DNA of 31,224 nucleotides from Stramenopiles sp. TOSAG23-2 (GCA_900128395.1 LT649374.1:1-31224), one strand, 5' to 3'. Positions 10,497 to 21,008 are shown, numbered from the stretch's first letter. Numbers and translations are program-made. The notes: a model not told the origin generated them from the letters alone.

Positions 10497-11681
10497 ATGA
10501 TGGCATCACTTACAACCAACCCACCACCTGCGAAACGACAACGCACGACGTTACAACCAGCAACTATTGAAGCGTTAGAAGAAGAACGTGCAGAACCTAT
10601 TGAAATTGGTATATTAGTTTTACCAGCTGGATTTGAGTCTGCCTGCGGCATAATGACAAAAATACTTCTATATTTAGATATTAGATCATTATGTAATGTA
10701 AAGCGATCTTCTTTGATACAACAATGTAGAAAAGCATTTAAGTGTGATGATTTTGAACGTGTACGTGATGAAGCATTGAGTATTGAGTATGAAGGTAGAA
10801 GAAGTATAAATGAGATGAGACTTTCACATCCAGCGAGAAGACTTTATTTATTAATTGAAAGATATAAAAGAGAGTTTCCACGTGGTACACCTATCGTATG
10901 TGCATGTCAACATGGACGTATGGATGATGTAGAAAATTGATGAAGCATTGAGTATTGATTATGAAGGTAGAAGAAGTATAAATGAGATGAGACTTTCACA
11001 TCCAGCGAGAAGACTTTATTTATTAATTGAAAGATATAAAAGAGAGTTTCCACGTGGTACACCTATCATATGTGCATGTCAACATGAACGTATGGATGAT
11101 GTAGAATCATTTATGAATCTTTATCCTTTTCACAAGTATATTACTAATCGTGATGTGAATGGCTACAGAGATGATATGACGTTGAAACAAATGGTGAATC
11201 AAGTCGGTAGAGCTAGGTATGGTTCTGAATATACACCTTTAATGATAGCTGCAGAGAACGAACATTTCCAAATAGTTCAATATTTAATTGAACAAGGTGA
11301 AGCTGATCCTAATATTGCACATAGTAATGGAGTTTCGAAATAGTTAAATATTTGATTGAACAAGGTGAAGCTGATCCTAATATTGCAAATAGGTATGGAT
11401 CGAATGCATTACATTTTGCAATATATAATGCATTATATTTTGCAATATATAACGAAACAAATACTGATGTGATTCAGTTCTTATTAACTCATATGACTCT
11501 TGATAGCATTAATAAGAAGCAGTCCGGGGGACAGACTCCCCTGGACTGTGCATATGAATATAATCATAGTCCACTTCGCCAAGAGATCATTGCACTTTTA
11601 CGTTTAAAAGGTGGAAAAGCAAATTGTTTTGATGAAAATGGTAGAAGAGTAGGAAGAGGTAATGGTGATTTAAATCATTAA
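10497..11681 (+). CDS. Ankyrin-repeat protein, frame broken by two duplications
   Basis: The ATG at 10497 begins MMASLTTNPPPAKRQRTT, a short basic patch that could be nuclear. A helical N-terminal part (IMTKILLYLDIRSLCNVKRSS) follows, then ankyrin-type repeats: TPIVCACQHGRMDDVE, TPLMIAAENEHFQIVQYLIE, NALHFAIYN, TPLDCAYEYNHSPLRQEIIALL. As written there are stops at 10938 and 11341. Both are caused by head-to-tail duplications of 172 bp (10766-11109) and 68 bp (11270-11405). Together these are 240 bases, and counting each once gives a single 314-residue frame. Ankyrin proteins bind other proteins; no partner can be named. A true pseudogene is the alternative to an assembly fault. Confidence 0.7.
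10766..11109. repeat. 172 bp tandem duplication in the ankyrin gene, copies slightly different
   Basis: Copies 10766-10937 and 10938-11109 differ at about three internal sites (GAGTAT/GATTAT, ATCGTA/ATCATA, GGACGT/GAACGT) and in the last three bases of the first copy. Two of the changes alter the amino acid. Confidence 0.85.
11270..11405. repeat. 68 bp diverged duplication in an ankyrin repeat
   Basis: Copies 11270-11337 and 11338-11405 share LIEQGEADPNIA but differ in the first residues (IVQY/IVKY) and clearly over the last 17 bases. Divergence exceeds that of the other duplications. The second copy may come from a neighbouring ankyrin repeat or a paralogue. Confidence 0.7.
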
Positions 11682-11830
11682 AACAAATAGCGCACACACC
11701 ACATTTAATACTATCAGGGTAATATTTTAAATTATACATCATATATACGACACGTACACAATATATTACTATTTTTAATATACACGCACACACACAAGCT
11801 CCTCTCTTTTTTTCTCCCTTTTCCCCCTCT

Positions 11831-13036
11831 CTAATCATACGCACGATTTTCATACTCTTCAATCATTTTCAAATTTTCAACTATGACAGCATTTTTAACA
11901 ATTTCTTTTTCCAATTGCGATCCATTAAAAGGATCTTTATCTGTCTCAATATCAATTCCAAACAGACTTGTTTGCCAAAAATTAATTGCGATTGATTTGT
12001 TTTCATCATCGCACGTGCTATAAACATGATGGTAATAATTATATGGTAAATAAATGACATCACCTGGTAAACACGTAAATTTCAATGGCATTGGATCTTC
12101 CTTGTTCTCATATAATTCTTTGAAATTTAAACTAGAAAACCCACGTGTAAGCAATGGATCACCTTCATCCGATGTAATCATATTTTTTGAATAACGTAAA
12201 CCTTCCTTGTCTAAACGTTGCAATCGATAGGACATTCGTGGAAAATCATAGACCTCTTTGAATTTGCAAGGTGGTATTAAATAAAATACTTTTTTACCAG
12301 ATATGGTAACATTAAAATTATGATATAAATCTCGATGTGGTGCTGCAATTGCATTACCAGCTGCAATCCATAATAAACTTTTTGTCATATGTTTATCAGC
12401 GTTAAAATTTGGATCATCAAAGAATGGTTGTTGAAATATAGTTGTTTGATTCTGGTCATTAGAATTAGTATTGAACGATGCATCGTTTAAGATGTCACGA
12501 TACGTTATTGTACTACTACTTTCATCTTTATTTTCATTTATTCGTTCCGCCTTTTTTGTAATAGATGAACTTCCTTCTGTAATATAAGCATAATCACCTC
12601 TATCAACATTCTTTTCAACATATTCGTTCCAAAAATCATTGACAGTCATAGTACTTACTGCACTATATTCCATTTCTCCAGAAGCATTCAATGCATCATA
12701 TTTAGAATTTTGTGAAAATTGAATTTGTACCGTTCGATTTCCATATTGATTTTTTACATATTGTTGTGTGTCATTATTGTTCCATGCAGATACTGCATTC
12801 CAATCTTTTGCAAGGCCACGTAATAAAACCGGCTTCTTCTTTAAAACATATTCTTTTTTAAATGTATCCTGCAAATTATTATATTCATCCTTGGAAAGAT
12901 GCTTTGAAAAGTCTAGAATGGATGATGATGGCTTGGAAGAATAATAAGAAAGATGTTGATGTTGATTTATTATTTTTGTAAACTTATAATGTTGATGATG
13001 AGCGATTTTATTGATATGGTTTATTGTTATATTCAT
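11831..13036 (-). CDS. JmjC/cupin-8 Fe(II) 2-oxoglutarate oxygenase, possibly mitochondrial
   Basis: A 401-residue protein starting at ATG 13034-13036. It should be a hydroxylase or demethylase of the JMJD/HSPBAP1-like cupin-8 group. The N-terminus lacks acidic residues and reads HQHLSYYSSKPSSS, which fits a mitochondrial presequence, though this is only a prediction. The region KKPVLLRGLAKDWNAVSAW is the typical start of the cupin-8 fold. Metal ligands can be seen: His234 and Asp236 in APHRDLYHNF, and His336 in LPYNYYHHV. Lys in ISGKKVFYLIPP follows the usual layout. PGDVIYLP is the conserved turn before the last ligand. The gene has no internal duplication and converges on the ankyrin gene with about 150 bases between. 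The substrate cannot be told from sequence. Confidence 0.85.
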   Translation of the reverse strand: MNITINHINKIAHHQHYKFTKIINQHQHLSYYSSKPSSSILDFSKHLSKDEYNNLQDTFKKEYVLKKKPVLLRGLAKDWNAVSAWNNNDTQQYVKNQYGNRTVQIQFSQNSKYDALNASGEMEYSAVSTMTVNDFWNEYVEKNVDRGDYAYITEGSSSITKKAERINENKDESSSTITYRDILNDASFNTNSNDQNQTTIFQQPFFDDPNFNADKHMTKSLLWIAAGNAIAAPHRDLYHNFNVTISGKKVFYLIPPCKFKEVYDFPRMSYRLQRLDKEGLRYSKNMITSDEGDPLLTRGFSSLNFKELYENKEDPMPLKFTCLPGDVIYLPYNYYHHVYSTCDDENKSIAINFWQTSLFGIDIETDKDPFNGSQLEKEIVKNAVIVENLKMIEEYENRAYD

Positions 13037-13043
13037 GTTCTTT

Positions 13044-13151
13044 TATAGTTCGCTTCTTCCTTTTGAACGTAGGTATTGTATAGATGAGAAAAGGATCTAT
13101 AGTTCGCTTCTTCCTTTTGAACGTAGGTATTGTATAGATGAGAAAAGGGTC
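13044..13151. repeat. 54 bp tandem duplication upstream of the JmjC gene
   Basis: Copies 13044-13097 and 13098-13151 differ by one base near the end (AAGGATC/AAGGGTC). The shortest of the head-to-tail duplications. Confidence 0.9.
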
Positions 13152-13321
13152 TTTGTGATGTTCATATTTATTATCCTCTTCTTGTTTTATTATATTATTC
13201 TTGCATGCATGCATCGTAACACGGTGGTATTCAACCATTTACATTATTACATTGAAAATATAGAAATATTATTATAAAGAACATGTATATATTATTACTG
13301 TGTCCCGTTTTTATTTTCCAG

Positions 13322-13402
13322 TTGATGGCGACGGATCTGCACATCTGGGATTCCTGGATTCCTGTGGGATTGGATTCCAGGATTCCGAAAAATTCCGGGC
13401 CC
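13322..13402. repeat. GC-richer island of GGATTCC units
   Basis: Contains GGATTCCTGGATTCCTG, then GGATTGGATTCC and AGGATTCCG, in direct and near-palindromic arrangement, ending in CCGGGCCCCCC. It stands out from very AT-rich surroundings. Confidence 0.6.
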
Positions 13403-13661
13403 CCCAATTATTTTTAATAAAAAAATCATCCTACTACTTTTTGGTGCTTTGGGTTTCACACTTTTATAAATCCCACTTTTTATAAATCAATGTAAAAAAA
13501 CAAAAACACATATATCGAAAAAACACACTTCCATTTTAGTTGCGTCCAATCCACGTTAGAGATCCTTTAGTTAGGTGTATAAGAAGCTCCTGTAAACTTG
13601 GATTGTACACCACAATAGTTTGAAAAATTTACGTTTATTCCAGTGTTTCATCTACATAAAT

Positions 13662-14565
13662 ATGTGTTATAATGCAACGGCAAGTTTTGTTACTGGATTA
13701 ATAGGATTGTTTACATCTTGGTTAATATATAAAAATCGAAATGGAAATATATATTTTTCAGTGTTTTTTCTCTCAATTACTTCCATGCAATATAGGATTG
13801 TTTACATCTTGGTTAATATATAAAAATCGAAATGGAAATATATATTTTTCAGTGTTTTTTCTCTCAATTACTTCCATGCAATTTCTAGAGATGGTGATAC
13901 ATTTATATGATTGCAAAGAAAACGAAATGTTTTCTTATATATTACATATTGCATTAATTAGTATATTAACTGCAAACAATGTGACATATGCTTTGTACAT
14001 AAAACATGTAAAACACAATGAAATAGGAAATTTTTTATTGTTGCAGAATTGTATATTAATAATTTTTCAGTTTGTTCAAACATTTCAATACATAATGAAT
14101 GGACCTACCCATGATTTGAATAGTAGAATGTTAGAATTATCATCAACACATTCAAACATATGTATTACAAAAGGTCCACATGGTCATTTATGGTGGAACA
14201 ACGGTTTGATCAATGCAGGGGTACCTATAAGCCCACCGTATATTGGCGCCGCTTTGACATTTATATTACCAGGTTTACTTTACAATACCTTGGATTCAAT
14301 TATTATGATTTTTGTATATGTTGTTACAAATTTTATTGTAAATGGTAGTAACGGTGAAGGTAAATTCTATTGCCCTAAACCTAAAAAAGGTATCCTCTCT
14401 AACACATCATTGCCACTCATACATACATTACGCTCCAAAAAAAAAAAGGTGGAAGTTTATGGTGTTTTTCAATTCACATCTATGTATTTATTGAAATGTA
14501 TCGTTATTTCTTCATCAATAGAAAAGCATTTTTTAAAAAAGTATGATATAATATACAATGTATGA
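13662..14565 (+). CDS. Multipass membrane protein of unknown function
   Basis: The first ATG is at 13662 (MCYNATASF). A 91 bp duplication (13701-13882) shifts the frame; counting it once gives 270 residues. Hydrophobic segments, roughly in order: SFVTGLIGLFTSWLIY, YFSVFFLSITSMQFLEM, SYILHIALISILTANNV, FLLLQNCILIIFQFVQ, YIGAALTFILPGLLYN and IIMIFVYVVTNFI, so about six membrane spans. Between spans 4 and 5 is a polar stretch with CITKGPHGHLWWNNG, rich in Gly, His and Trp, which is the best candidate functional motif. The C-terminus is basic (RSKKKK). I do not recognise the family with confidence. The end of the gene, including the TGA, is duplicated by a 92 bp repeat (14478-14661). Confidence 0.65.
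13701..13882. repeat. 91 bp tandem duplication in the membrane-protein gene
   Basis: Copies 13701-13791 and 13792-13882 are identical and abut. The frame is lost at the joint because 91 is not a multiple of three. Confidence 0.9.
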
Positions 14566-14661
14566 CCATATCTATGTATTTATTGAAATGTATCGTTATT
14601 TCTTCATCAATAGAAAAGCATTTTTTAAAAAAGTATGATATAATATACAATGTATGACCAT
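14478..14661. repeat. 92 bp tandem duplication over the membrane-protein stop codon
   Basis: Copies 14478-14569 and 14570-14661 both contain the TGA. The gene ends in the first copy, so the protein is not affected. Confidence 0.9.
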
Positions 14662-14665
14662 ATTA

Positions 14666-14697
14666 ATGATATGATAAAAATGATTTTATCATATCAT
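14666..14697. terminator. Perfect AT hairpin after the membrane-protein gene
   Basis: ATGATATGATAAAA (14666-14679) and TTTTATCATATCAT (14684-14697) pair perfectly over 14 bp with a 4-base loop. It lies about 100 bases past the stop, between convergent genes, so a role in 3' end formation is possible but not shown; it may be only AT-rich palindromic DNA. Confidence 0.5.
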
Positions 14698-14719
14698 AAG
14701 TATGCATATGCATTTTTAT

Positions 14720-14772
14720 GATATCATATATGATATCTTACATAAATATTCGTATCATACAGAGTATGATAC
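14720..14772. repeat. Two more perfect palindromes between convergent genes
   Basis: GATATCATATATGATATC at 14720-14737 is an 18 bp perfect palindrome. GTATCATAC (14752-14760) and GTATGATAC (14764-14772) form a 9 bp hairpin with a 3-base loop. Confidence 0.7.
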
Positions 14773-14981
14773 ATGCCAATTAAATTATGGGTATTAAATA
14801 CATGATGTGTGTGAGTATTTTATCGTTTAAAATATCATCTATAACGAGTAGAGAGTACATTTACGAAGAAGAAGTAAAAATTTGAGTAAAAATATATTCG
14901 TATCATACTTTTTTTATATGCATTTTATATATTTTTTTAAAAAAAACTGAAATTAAGACGCCGGGGTTCAAGCATTTTAAT

Positions 14982-15189
14982 ATTTACGCTGTTTTCGTCC
15001 ACAAACGAAAGTTTGATTTACCACTACGTCCAGTATAACCTTCACCACCAGAACCTTGACTTCCTTTACACGCCCATTGATTACCATTTACGCTGTTTTC
15101 GTCCACAAACGAAAGTTTGATTTACCACTACGTCCAGTATAACCTTCACCACCAGAACCTTGACTTCCTTTACACGCCCATTGATTACC
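14982..15189. repeat. 104 bp tandem duplication at the 3' end of the fibrinogen-like gene
   Basis: Copies 14982-15085 and 15086-15189 are identical. Each holds the last 33 or so codons and the TAA (14984 and 15088 on the minus strand). Confidence 0.9.
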
Positions 15190-16026
15190 AGTATGTGCGG
15201 TTATCAACGCAGTTGATTCCGTCTTTCCTGATGTTAAACCGTAATGACCATTAATGACCCATGCGGTTGGATACGACGTTCCGGATTGATCTACTTGTGT
15301 ATTTGACCAGGTTGCAGATGTTGCAGCTGTCTGCGTATAAGAAGTTACACCACCCCAATAACGAATGAAGTTGTTATTACTATCGTAACATTCTGCACGA
15401 AAGATAGCGGTTGATTTACTACCTTTTAATGCATTGATTTCAGCCATCGACATGTGCCAGTGTCCCGTCAATTTCCCGTAATCTTTGCTATTTAATGCAG
15501 CATTTGAATTCCATCCTGCTTGGCCACGATTGTCATATCTTGCACTAGCAACTAATGTCCATCCACCACCATCGTTTTTACTGTCAACAGTCAAACCATT
15601 AAAATCACAATATGTATTCATTGATCCTCCCCCAGCTTTTTTCAAATTGTATAAACCACTTTCCAAACTGCTATCGATTGCATACAATTCTTGACAGCTA
15701 TTAACTTCCGTTTGGACACATTTCGCATTGTTGCCAGCAAGATCTAGCATCCTAAGTTTTGAACCTGCAAACTGGGCACCTTTCCCCGCGCCCACTTGTT
15801 CCTCAAGTACAGTTGTCCAGAACCGACATGTACACTTGATTTTAATCTTCAGGCCAACAGACTCAACTCCTCCTTTTGCTTGCCCAGTTGTTCTAGCACC
15901 GGGTACAGTTGTCCAGAACCGACATGTACACTTGATTTTAATCTTCAGGCCAACAGACTCAACTCCTCCTTTTGCTTGCCCAGTTGTTCTAGCACCGGTA
16001 AAGCCTCCAGACCACTCACCACACAC
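15088..16026 (-). CDS. Fibrinogen-like C-terminal domain protein, 5' end unresolved
   Basis: Probably an extracellular recognition or adhesion protein. The fibrinogen-like core runs NSCQELYAIDSSLESGLYNL, then a Cys in MNTYCDFNG, GGGWTLVASARYD, and a C-terminal part with GNQWACKG and GEGYTGRSGKSNFRLWTK. This is the usual order of the fibrinogen-related domain: Cys, GxxGLYxL, MxxYCDF, GGGWTL. A 96 bp in-frame duplication (15807-15998) writes the peptide around KIKIKCTCRFWTTV twice. No ATG opens this frame: upstream it meets TGA near 16037, and a Cys-rich open stretch continues in another frame to about 16193. The true gene therefore starts further right after a frameshift or a splice. Two stops exist because of the 104 bp end duplication. 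Confidence 0.7.
   Translation of the reverse strand: MCGEWSGGFTGARTTGQAKGGVESVGLKIKIKCTCRFWTTVPGARTTGQAKGGVESVGLKIKIKCTCRFWTTVLEEQVGAGKGAQFAGSKLRMLDLAGNNAKCVQTEVNSCQELYAIDSSLESGLYNLKKAGGGSMNTYCDFNGLTVDSKNDGGGWTLVASARYDNRGQAGWNSNAALNSKDYGKLTGHWHMSMAEINALKGSKSTAIFRAECYDSNNNFIRYWGGVTSYTQTAATSATWSNTQVDQSGTSYPTAWVINGHYGLTSGKTESTALITAHTGNQWACKGSQGSGGEGYTGRSGKSNFRLWTKTA
15807..15998. repeat. 96 bp in-frame tandem duplication in the fibrinogen-like gene
   Basis: Copies 15807-15902 and 15903-15998 are identical, 32 codons each. With one copy, the Cys-containing segment CTCRFWTTV appears once. Confidence 0.9.
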
Positions 16027-16029
16027 ATC

Positions 16030-16193
16030 TGGTGATGATCAAATCCAACTTTGACTGAAGAATCACAATTCTCGTCATTATCAATTAATGATGCTGGCAC
16101 ATCAGTATTACATGAAGGCAATCTCGTTGGTCTTCTACCGCAATTATCATCAAGTACACATTGTTCTTTTGTAGCTGTACTTTCAGTGCAAAC
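16030..16193 (-). other. Probable upstream coding part of the fibrinogen-like gene
   Basis: On the minus strand, a frame from about 16193 reads VCTESTATKEQCVLDDNCG and continues with spaced Cys residues (PSCNTDV, NDENCDSS) to about 16030, the spacing of a small disulphide domain. It is shifted relative to the frame of the fibrinogen-like part, and is preceded by a stop at about 16197-16199. Either a one- or two-base error or a splice joins them. I cannot define the 5' end. Confidence 0.4.
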
Positions 16194-16285
16194 ATATTAC
16201 AATGATTAATATACAAAACAATATTTTCATCTTGATCTCGCTACTTAATAAATATTGAATCCTGTATAAAGCTTTGTCCTTGCTT

Positions 16286-16324
<39 letters not shown>

Positions 16325-17051
16325 GTCTACCAGCAATGATGTTAAATATATATATATATATATATAGATTCTATACCTCCTTCATTCATAACAGTATGTA
16401 CATGTGTGGGCAATTCGATCCTACCTGAATGGCATTATTGTTTAGCTATAATGCTGTGTAGTGTATTTTATGTATGGTTTTGACACGAGATCGTGGGCTT
16501 TTATTAATAAACATCCAAAAATGAAACGACAAAAATTACATGTATACTCTATTTAAAACGATACACTATTGATTTTTTTAAAATAGGATGTGTATAGCAA
16601 TGTAACAAGAAGATAATATAAATATGATATAACACATAGCATATTACTCTCTGGAAAAACACAGCTTTTTGCTACTAATCCAATATGGGAGAAAACAATG
16701 AATTAAGAATTAAGTAACACTGAGCAAGATACAATTAAAAACTATTACTGCAGTGCAACTAAAAAAGTACCCTATACTAAAAGTTGAATATGTGGAGAAG
16801 TTACTATAGTGATAAAATGTAACAAAAAAATAATACGACGCGCTCGTATTATTTGTCGTCTCTACAAAAAGCTTCGCGTATTTTATTTATACTTCTTACG
16901 CTTCCGATTTTTTTTTTCACACCGCTGATGAAGAAAAACAAAGTACCGTGGGTGTCGTATTCTTGAAAAAATAATCTAGATGCATATATGTATAAATTTT
17001 ATATATATAATATATATATATATTTATATATATAATTATGATACGAAGTTT
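16194..17051. other. AT-rich stretch without a recognised gene
   Basis: Contains a TA microsatellite (16289-16321), a second at about 16346-16366, and a 10 bp hairpin at 16829-16853 (AATAATACGA / TCGTATTATT around CGCGC). It may include unseen 5' exons of the fibrinogen-like gene and the 3' flank of the HECT gene. Confidence 0.45.
16289..16321. repeat. TA dinucleotide microsatellite
   Basis: About 33 bases of uninterrupted TA. Confidence 0.95.
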
Positions 17052-17267
17052 GTAAAAAATATCAAGCCAAACCAAAACCAGTTAAATTTTCCAATGCAAC
17101 AGAAAAGCGATCTTTCAATATTTCCTTTGAAGAATATTCAGGAAAACATAATGTATTAAGTAAAAAATATCAAGCCAAACCAAAACCAGTTAAATTTTCC
17201 AATGCAACAGAAAAGCGATCTTTCAATATTTCCTTTGAAGAATATTCAGGAAAACATAATGTATTAA
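17052..17267. repeat. 108 bp tandem duplication at the HECT-gene 3' end
   Basis: Copies 17052-17159 and 17160-17267 are identical. Each carries the codons for the last 33 residues and the TGA (17062 and 17170). The catalytic Cys codon lies just upstream of the second copy. Confidence 0.9.
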
Positions 17268-20200
17268 AACATGTATGTGCAGTTGGTAAATGTTCATCAT
17301 TGTGTGATCCAGCTTTTTGTATTACAAAACGTAAACCTTTGAAGCCATTTGTAGGTATACGATCGTTACCTGTAACAAAAAATAATAACTTTCGTTTTTC
17401 TACTTCGGTATATTGTGTAATTACCATATCCCAAAACCATTTCACTACATTTGTTTCACTTGTATATCCATCTATGTATTTACTACTAGATACTAAATCT
17501 TCAAAATTGTCAAAATTAGAAATACCACATAATAATAATTTCAATTCATGCGGTCTACATAGTGTCAGTGCCGGGCATGCTATTACTTTTTGAAAGCCCC
17601 TGGCAATAGATTGAATTCCTAACCAATGCCTATCTGTCAATTCACTTTTAATATATAATTCAATAAATAAATCAACGTTCCGTGTTGTTACAGGAATATC
17701 AATACCATTTGGTTTCAAATCTTCTTGTAAAACGGTTGGTCTATATAAACCATTATTTATAGCTTCTTTGGTGTTGCTATTATTGTCACTTGATGTAGCT
17801 GCTACCATAATAGCAGTTGATATTGAAAAAACCTCATCAAGTTCTTGTATATTGCTTTTCATATTTTTCATTTTTTGTAATGATTGAGCAATCATCGGTC
17901 TTAACTCTGCAAAGTCATTAAGTGATGGCTTCACTTCTGTGTTTGTGTTTAAATATAACAAATGCTGAAATAAAATGAGCAATCATCGGTCTTAACTCTG
18001 CAAAGTCATTAAGTGATGGCTTCACTTCTGTGTTTGTGTTTAAATATAACAAATGCTGAAATAAAATATTTGGAAATCGTAAATCTAGATAAACGCCATT
18101 ATATATTGATATTCCAATCAATGTACCAAATAATTCAAATAAATTAACAGGAACTTGTTCTTTTACCAATTGTGTTCCTTTATACTTATAACGTGGAGGG
18201 GAAAACCACCATCTGTTTGTACCTTTATCCAATGTAAATAAAGTAGTATCATTTAAGAATTTTGATACAACTAATGAACAAAATTCTTTGGTTAAACCAC
18301 CTTCATCAACACCATCTTCCCCTTTGAAATGTATTTTTAATGGTTTTCTCATATCATTCATATTGCTATTGGAAAAAATATCAACAGCATCTTCTAATAA
18401 ATTTTCTCTGGATATGTGCATATTAAAAAAAAATGTTTCATTTAACTCTGGCCGTGGGGCACCTTGTGTTACTGCTTCAAAAAATGAATCGATGGAAAGA
18501 CGAACGTTTTCTGCCATACGTTTTGTTGCATCAATGCGTATCAATCGTCTTTTTGTATGCGTTTCAAAGACAAAAGGACATTGACATAAAGAATGTACGG
18601 CTAAAGAACTAGATGATTGCAATAACCAATTTGTATATTCTTTGGATAAATCATCTTTTGGTATTTGACTAATTGCAGCATTGTAAAACATTGAAGATGG
18701 TAAAATAGATTCTTGTTGATTTATCTGATAAATCTGCGACAATAATAATAATGCATTTGTTTGATCTACACTACGCATACTTTTATATGTATAAATCAAT
18801 GTTAAGAAATTTTGTATCACATGTACTATTTGACCTAAAAATTCAGACGAAAATTTTGTTAACCATAAAAACAATACCTCCCGCGCGTTTTTACTCAATG
18901 ACATGATGGCTCGTATTAAACGTTCAAGTGCTACGTGGCATATCTGCGGCTCGAGTAATATTGGATTTTCAAAACATATTAAAAATACTCTTAGATTTTC
19001 TTTCTCGTTAAAAAAACATTCCCGGATGGTCTCACTTAAACGATGTGTAGCAAACGTTAACCGGGTTTTAATAACATTTTTTATTTCAGTTGACAATTTA
19101 TCATGCATTAACAACATTTTATATGTCTTTCTTACAACTGATAGGTCCAATCCGGAATCGGTATTATTTGCAGATACAACAGACATTACATCTACCATAC
19201 TTCTTCCATGTTCATCTTCAAGCTGATTTTTATTTTTCAAAAACGAGGCATTTAAACATGCTGGGCTAGAAAACGCGTCAATAATATGTGTTTCTAAATG
19301 TCTCATTTCATTGCTTTGCCTTATATTACCATTATTTACAACATTATTTACAAGTTCTTCTATTCGGGAAAATGATACAATTGGTGATTGTGATGAGTTT
19401 GACAATGCTGTTGGAATTTTTTTCACATCATCATCATTATTACATGTTAATACAAATGTATGTAAATTTCCACAAAAAACACGTACAACGGTTTCTTTGA
19501 TATTATCATTGAATGGATCTACGATGTTATTAAAAAATCTTATTTTTTTTGGTCGTAAAATTTTTCGTAAGTTTATTAATCCAGTTCCATTATTGTGATT
19601 GTCATTGTACAATCCTAATTGACCAGCTGCGTTGAGGCCCCAGCCATATAAATTTCTTTGTTTCAAAATGCTACCATCCTCACATTTTGTTTTTGTATAG
19701 ACAATTGCCATTGAATGTTCGGAACCACATGATAAATCTCCAACAATACCATATATATCTTGGAATTGAATTATTAATTTTGGTAAAGGAATATTATTTT
19801 CATCATTGTGCCCAAGTTGACCATTCATTCCTTTACCCCAGCTGAAAACTGTACCACTAGTTGTTAACGCCATTGAATGGTTTCCACCTGCAGCTAAAAA
19901 TGATGGGCGAGCAACTCGTAAGGATGTTATAATTTTTGGGCGTAATTCACGATGTTGTGTTTTGCTACTACTATTATTATTAGTAGTAGTATTATTATTA
20001 TTATTGTTTGACAATCCTAATTGCCCATATTCATTTGAGCCCCAAGCCCATACTAATCCACCAGATGATAGAGTTAATACATGATTTTCACCACAGCATA
20101 CTTGGATAATAGGGCGATTTTTCAATGGAGCACATATAGCAGGCATCGTAACTGATGTGAATTGACCATTTCCAATTTGTCCAACCTTGCCTGCACCAAA

Positions 20201-20683
20201 TGAATGAACAATACCAGTTTTCGTGATTAACATTGAGTGTGCTTTGCCAGTACTTATTGTAGCTATGCGGTCATCTCCCATTTTTAATGTTTTCCATCTA
20301 TTCTTAGTTTCACGATGACCTTGGCCAAGCTGTCCATAATTATTTTTTCCAATTGAAAATGCAGAGCCATGGCTTGATTCAGCAATTGTGAAACCTTCTC
20401 CACAACCAACATCAATTAATTTATGTGCTTCTAATTGAAGCACTGGCAAAAATATAAAACGACGACCATCCCTACCTAATTCATTATTGTCGTTATTACC
20501 ACACGTATATAAAAAACCATTAGAACCAATGGCAGCGCTATGCGTTTGCGAGCAATTAATTTTAATAATATTTTTACCATTTAAACTTTCTACTTTAATA
20601 GGTTTTAATTGATTCCCTTCATTATGCTTAACACCCAATTGTCCGTCCACATTGCATCCAAATGCATATACATACGTCGTCAT
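17170..20683 (-). CDS. HERC-type E3 ubiquitin ligase: RCC1 repeats plus HECT domain
   Basis: Transfers ubiquitin from an E2 to a substrate through a thioester on the HECT cysteine, probably in the cytosol. The start chosen is ATG 20681-20683 (MTTYVYAFGCNVDGQLG). The N-terminal 430 residues form a seven-bladed RCC1 propeller: CGNDNNELGRDG, FSIGKNNYGQLGQG, WAWGSNEYGQLGLS, FSWGKGMNGQLGHN, YGWGLNAAGQLGLY and others. A helical middle follows. The HECT domain covers about the last 350 residues (GVDEGGLTKEFC, FELFGTLIGISIYNG, LPTAHTCFNTL). The catalytic Cys in HTCFN is 32 residues from the end, and the conserved Phe at position -4 is present (GFGLA). A 91 bp duplication at 17885-18066 shifts the frame; counted once, the protein is 1140 residues, close to human HERC3/HERC4 length. 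Confidence 0.9.
17885..18066. repeat. 91 bp tandem duplication inside the HECT domain
   Basis: Copies 17885-17975 and 17976-18066 are identical. Reading through the joint gives a stop at 17918 after HRSEAIT; skipping one copy joins LRPMIA to QSLQKMKN and restores the HECT domain. Confidence 0.9.
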
Positions 20684-21008
20684 CTTTGTATCGCGTGCGG
20701 TAACTAAACTATTCGTGTGTCGTACAGCAAAACACACTGCTGATTATACGGTATTATTCTAGAATACAGTATTCCAATTTGTATTTATTTAGTAGTATAT
20801 ATGATTTACTTTTTTTGTCTCTCCACTACGAAGCCGGTATATATATATTTATAATTTTATATTTCGATATTAGCTTATGCAACTTATTGCACTCTATTTA
20901 TATATTGGTTTTTTAGGTTGTCTAAAAATAATAATAAAATCTGAAATCTCCCTATCATATTGCATAATGGTGTACTTGAAAGGGAAATTAGAATAATATA
21001 TTAATATT
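20684..21008. other. Intergenic AT-rich stretch, no gene seen
   Basis: Upstream side of the HECT gene and 3' side of the orphan gene at 21069-21497, which is also on the minus strand. No motif is clear. Confidence 0.4.

Larger units (their letters stand above)
13037..13661. promoter_or_regulatory. Divergent intergenic region, JmjC and membrane-protein genes
   Basis: Starts with a 54 bp duplication (13044-13151). In the middle, about 13320-13402, is a G/C-richer island made of GGATTCC-like units. The rest is AT-rich. It must contain both promoters; no clear motif is seen and no gene is supported. Confidence 0.45.

Noticed and set aside
11270-11405. The 68 bp repeat as simply two consecutive ankyrin repeats
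   Set aside because: Ankyrin repeats are about 33 codons (99 bp). A 68 bp period is neither that nor a multiple of three.
10497-11681. Three separate small ankyrin genes
   Set aside because: The breaks coincide exactly with duplication joints, and removing 172 and 68 bases gives a single frame.
14960-14975. GGTTCAAGC resembling a tRNA T-loop
   Set aside because: No matching acceptor or anticodon stem could be found around it.
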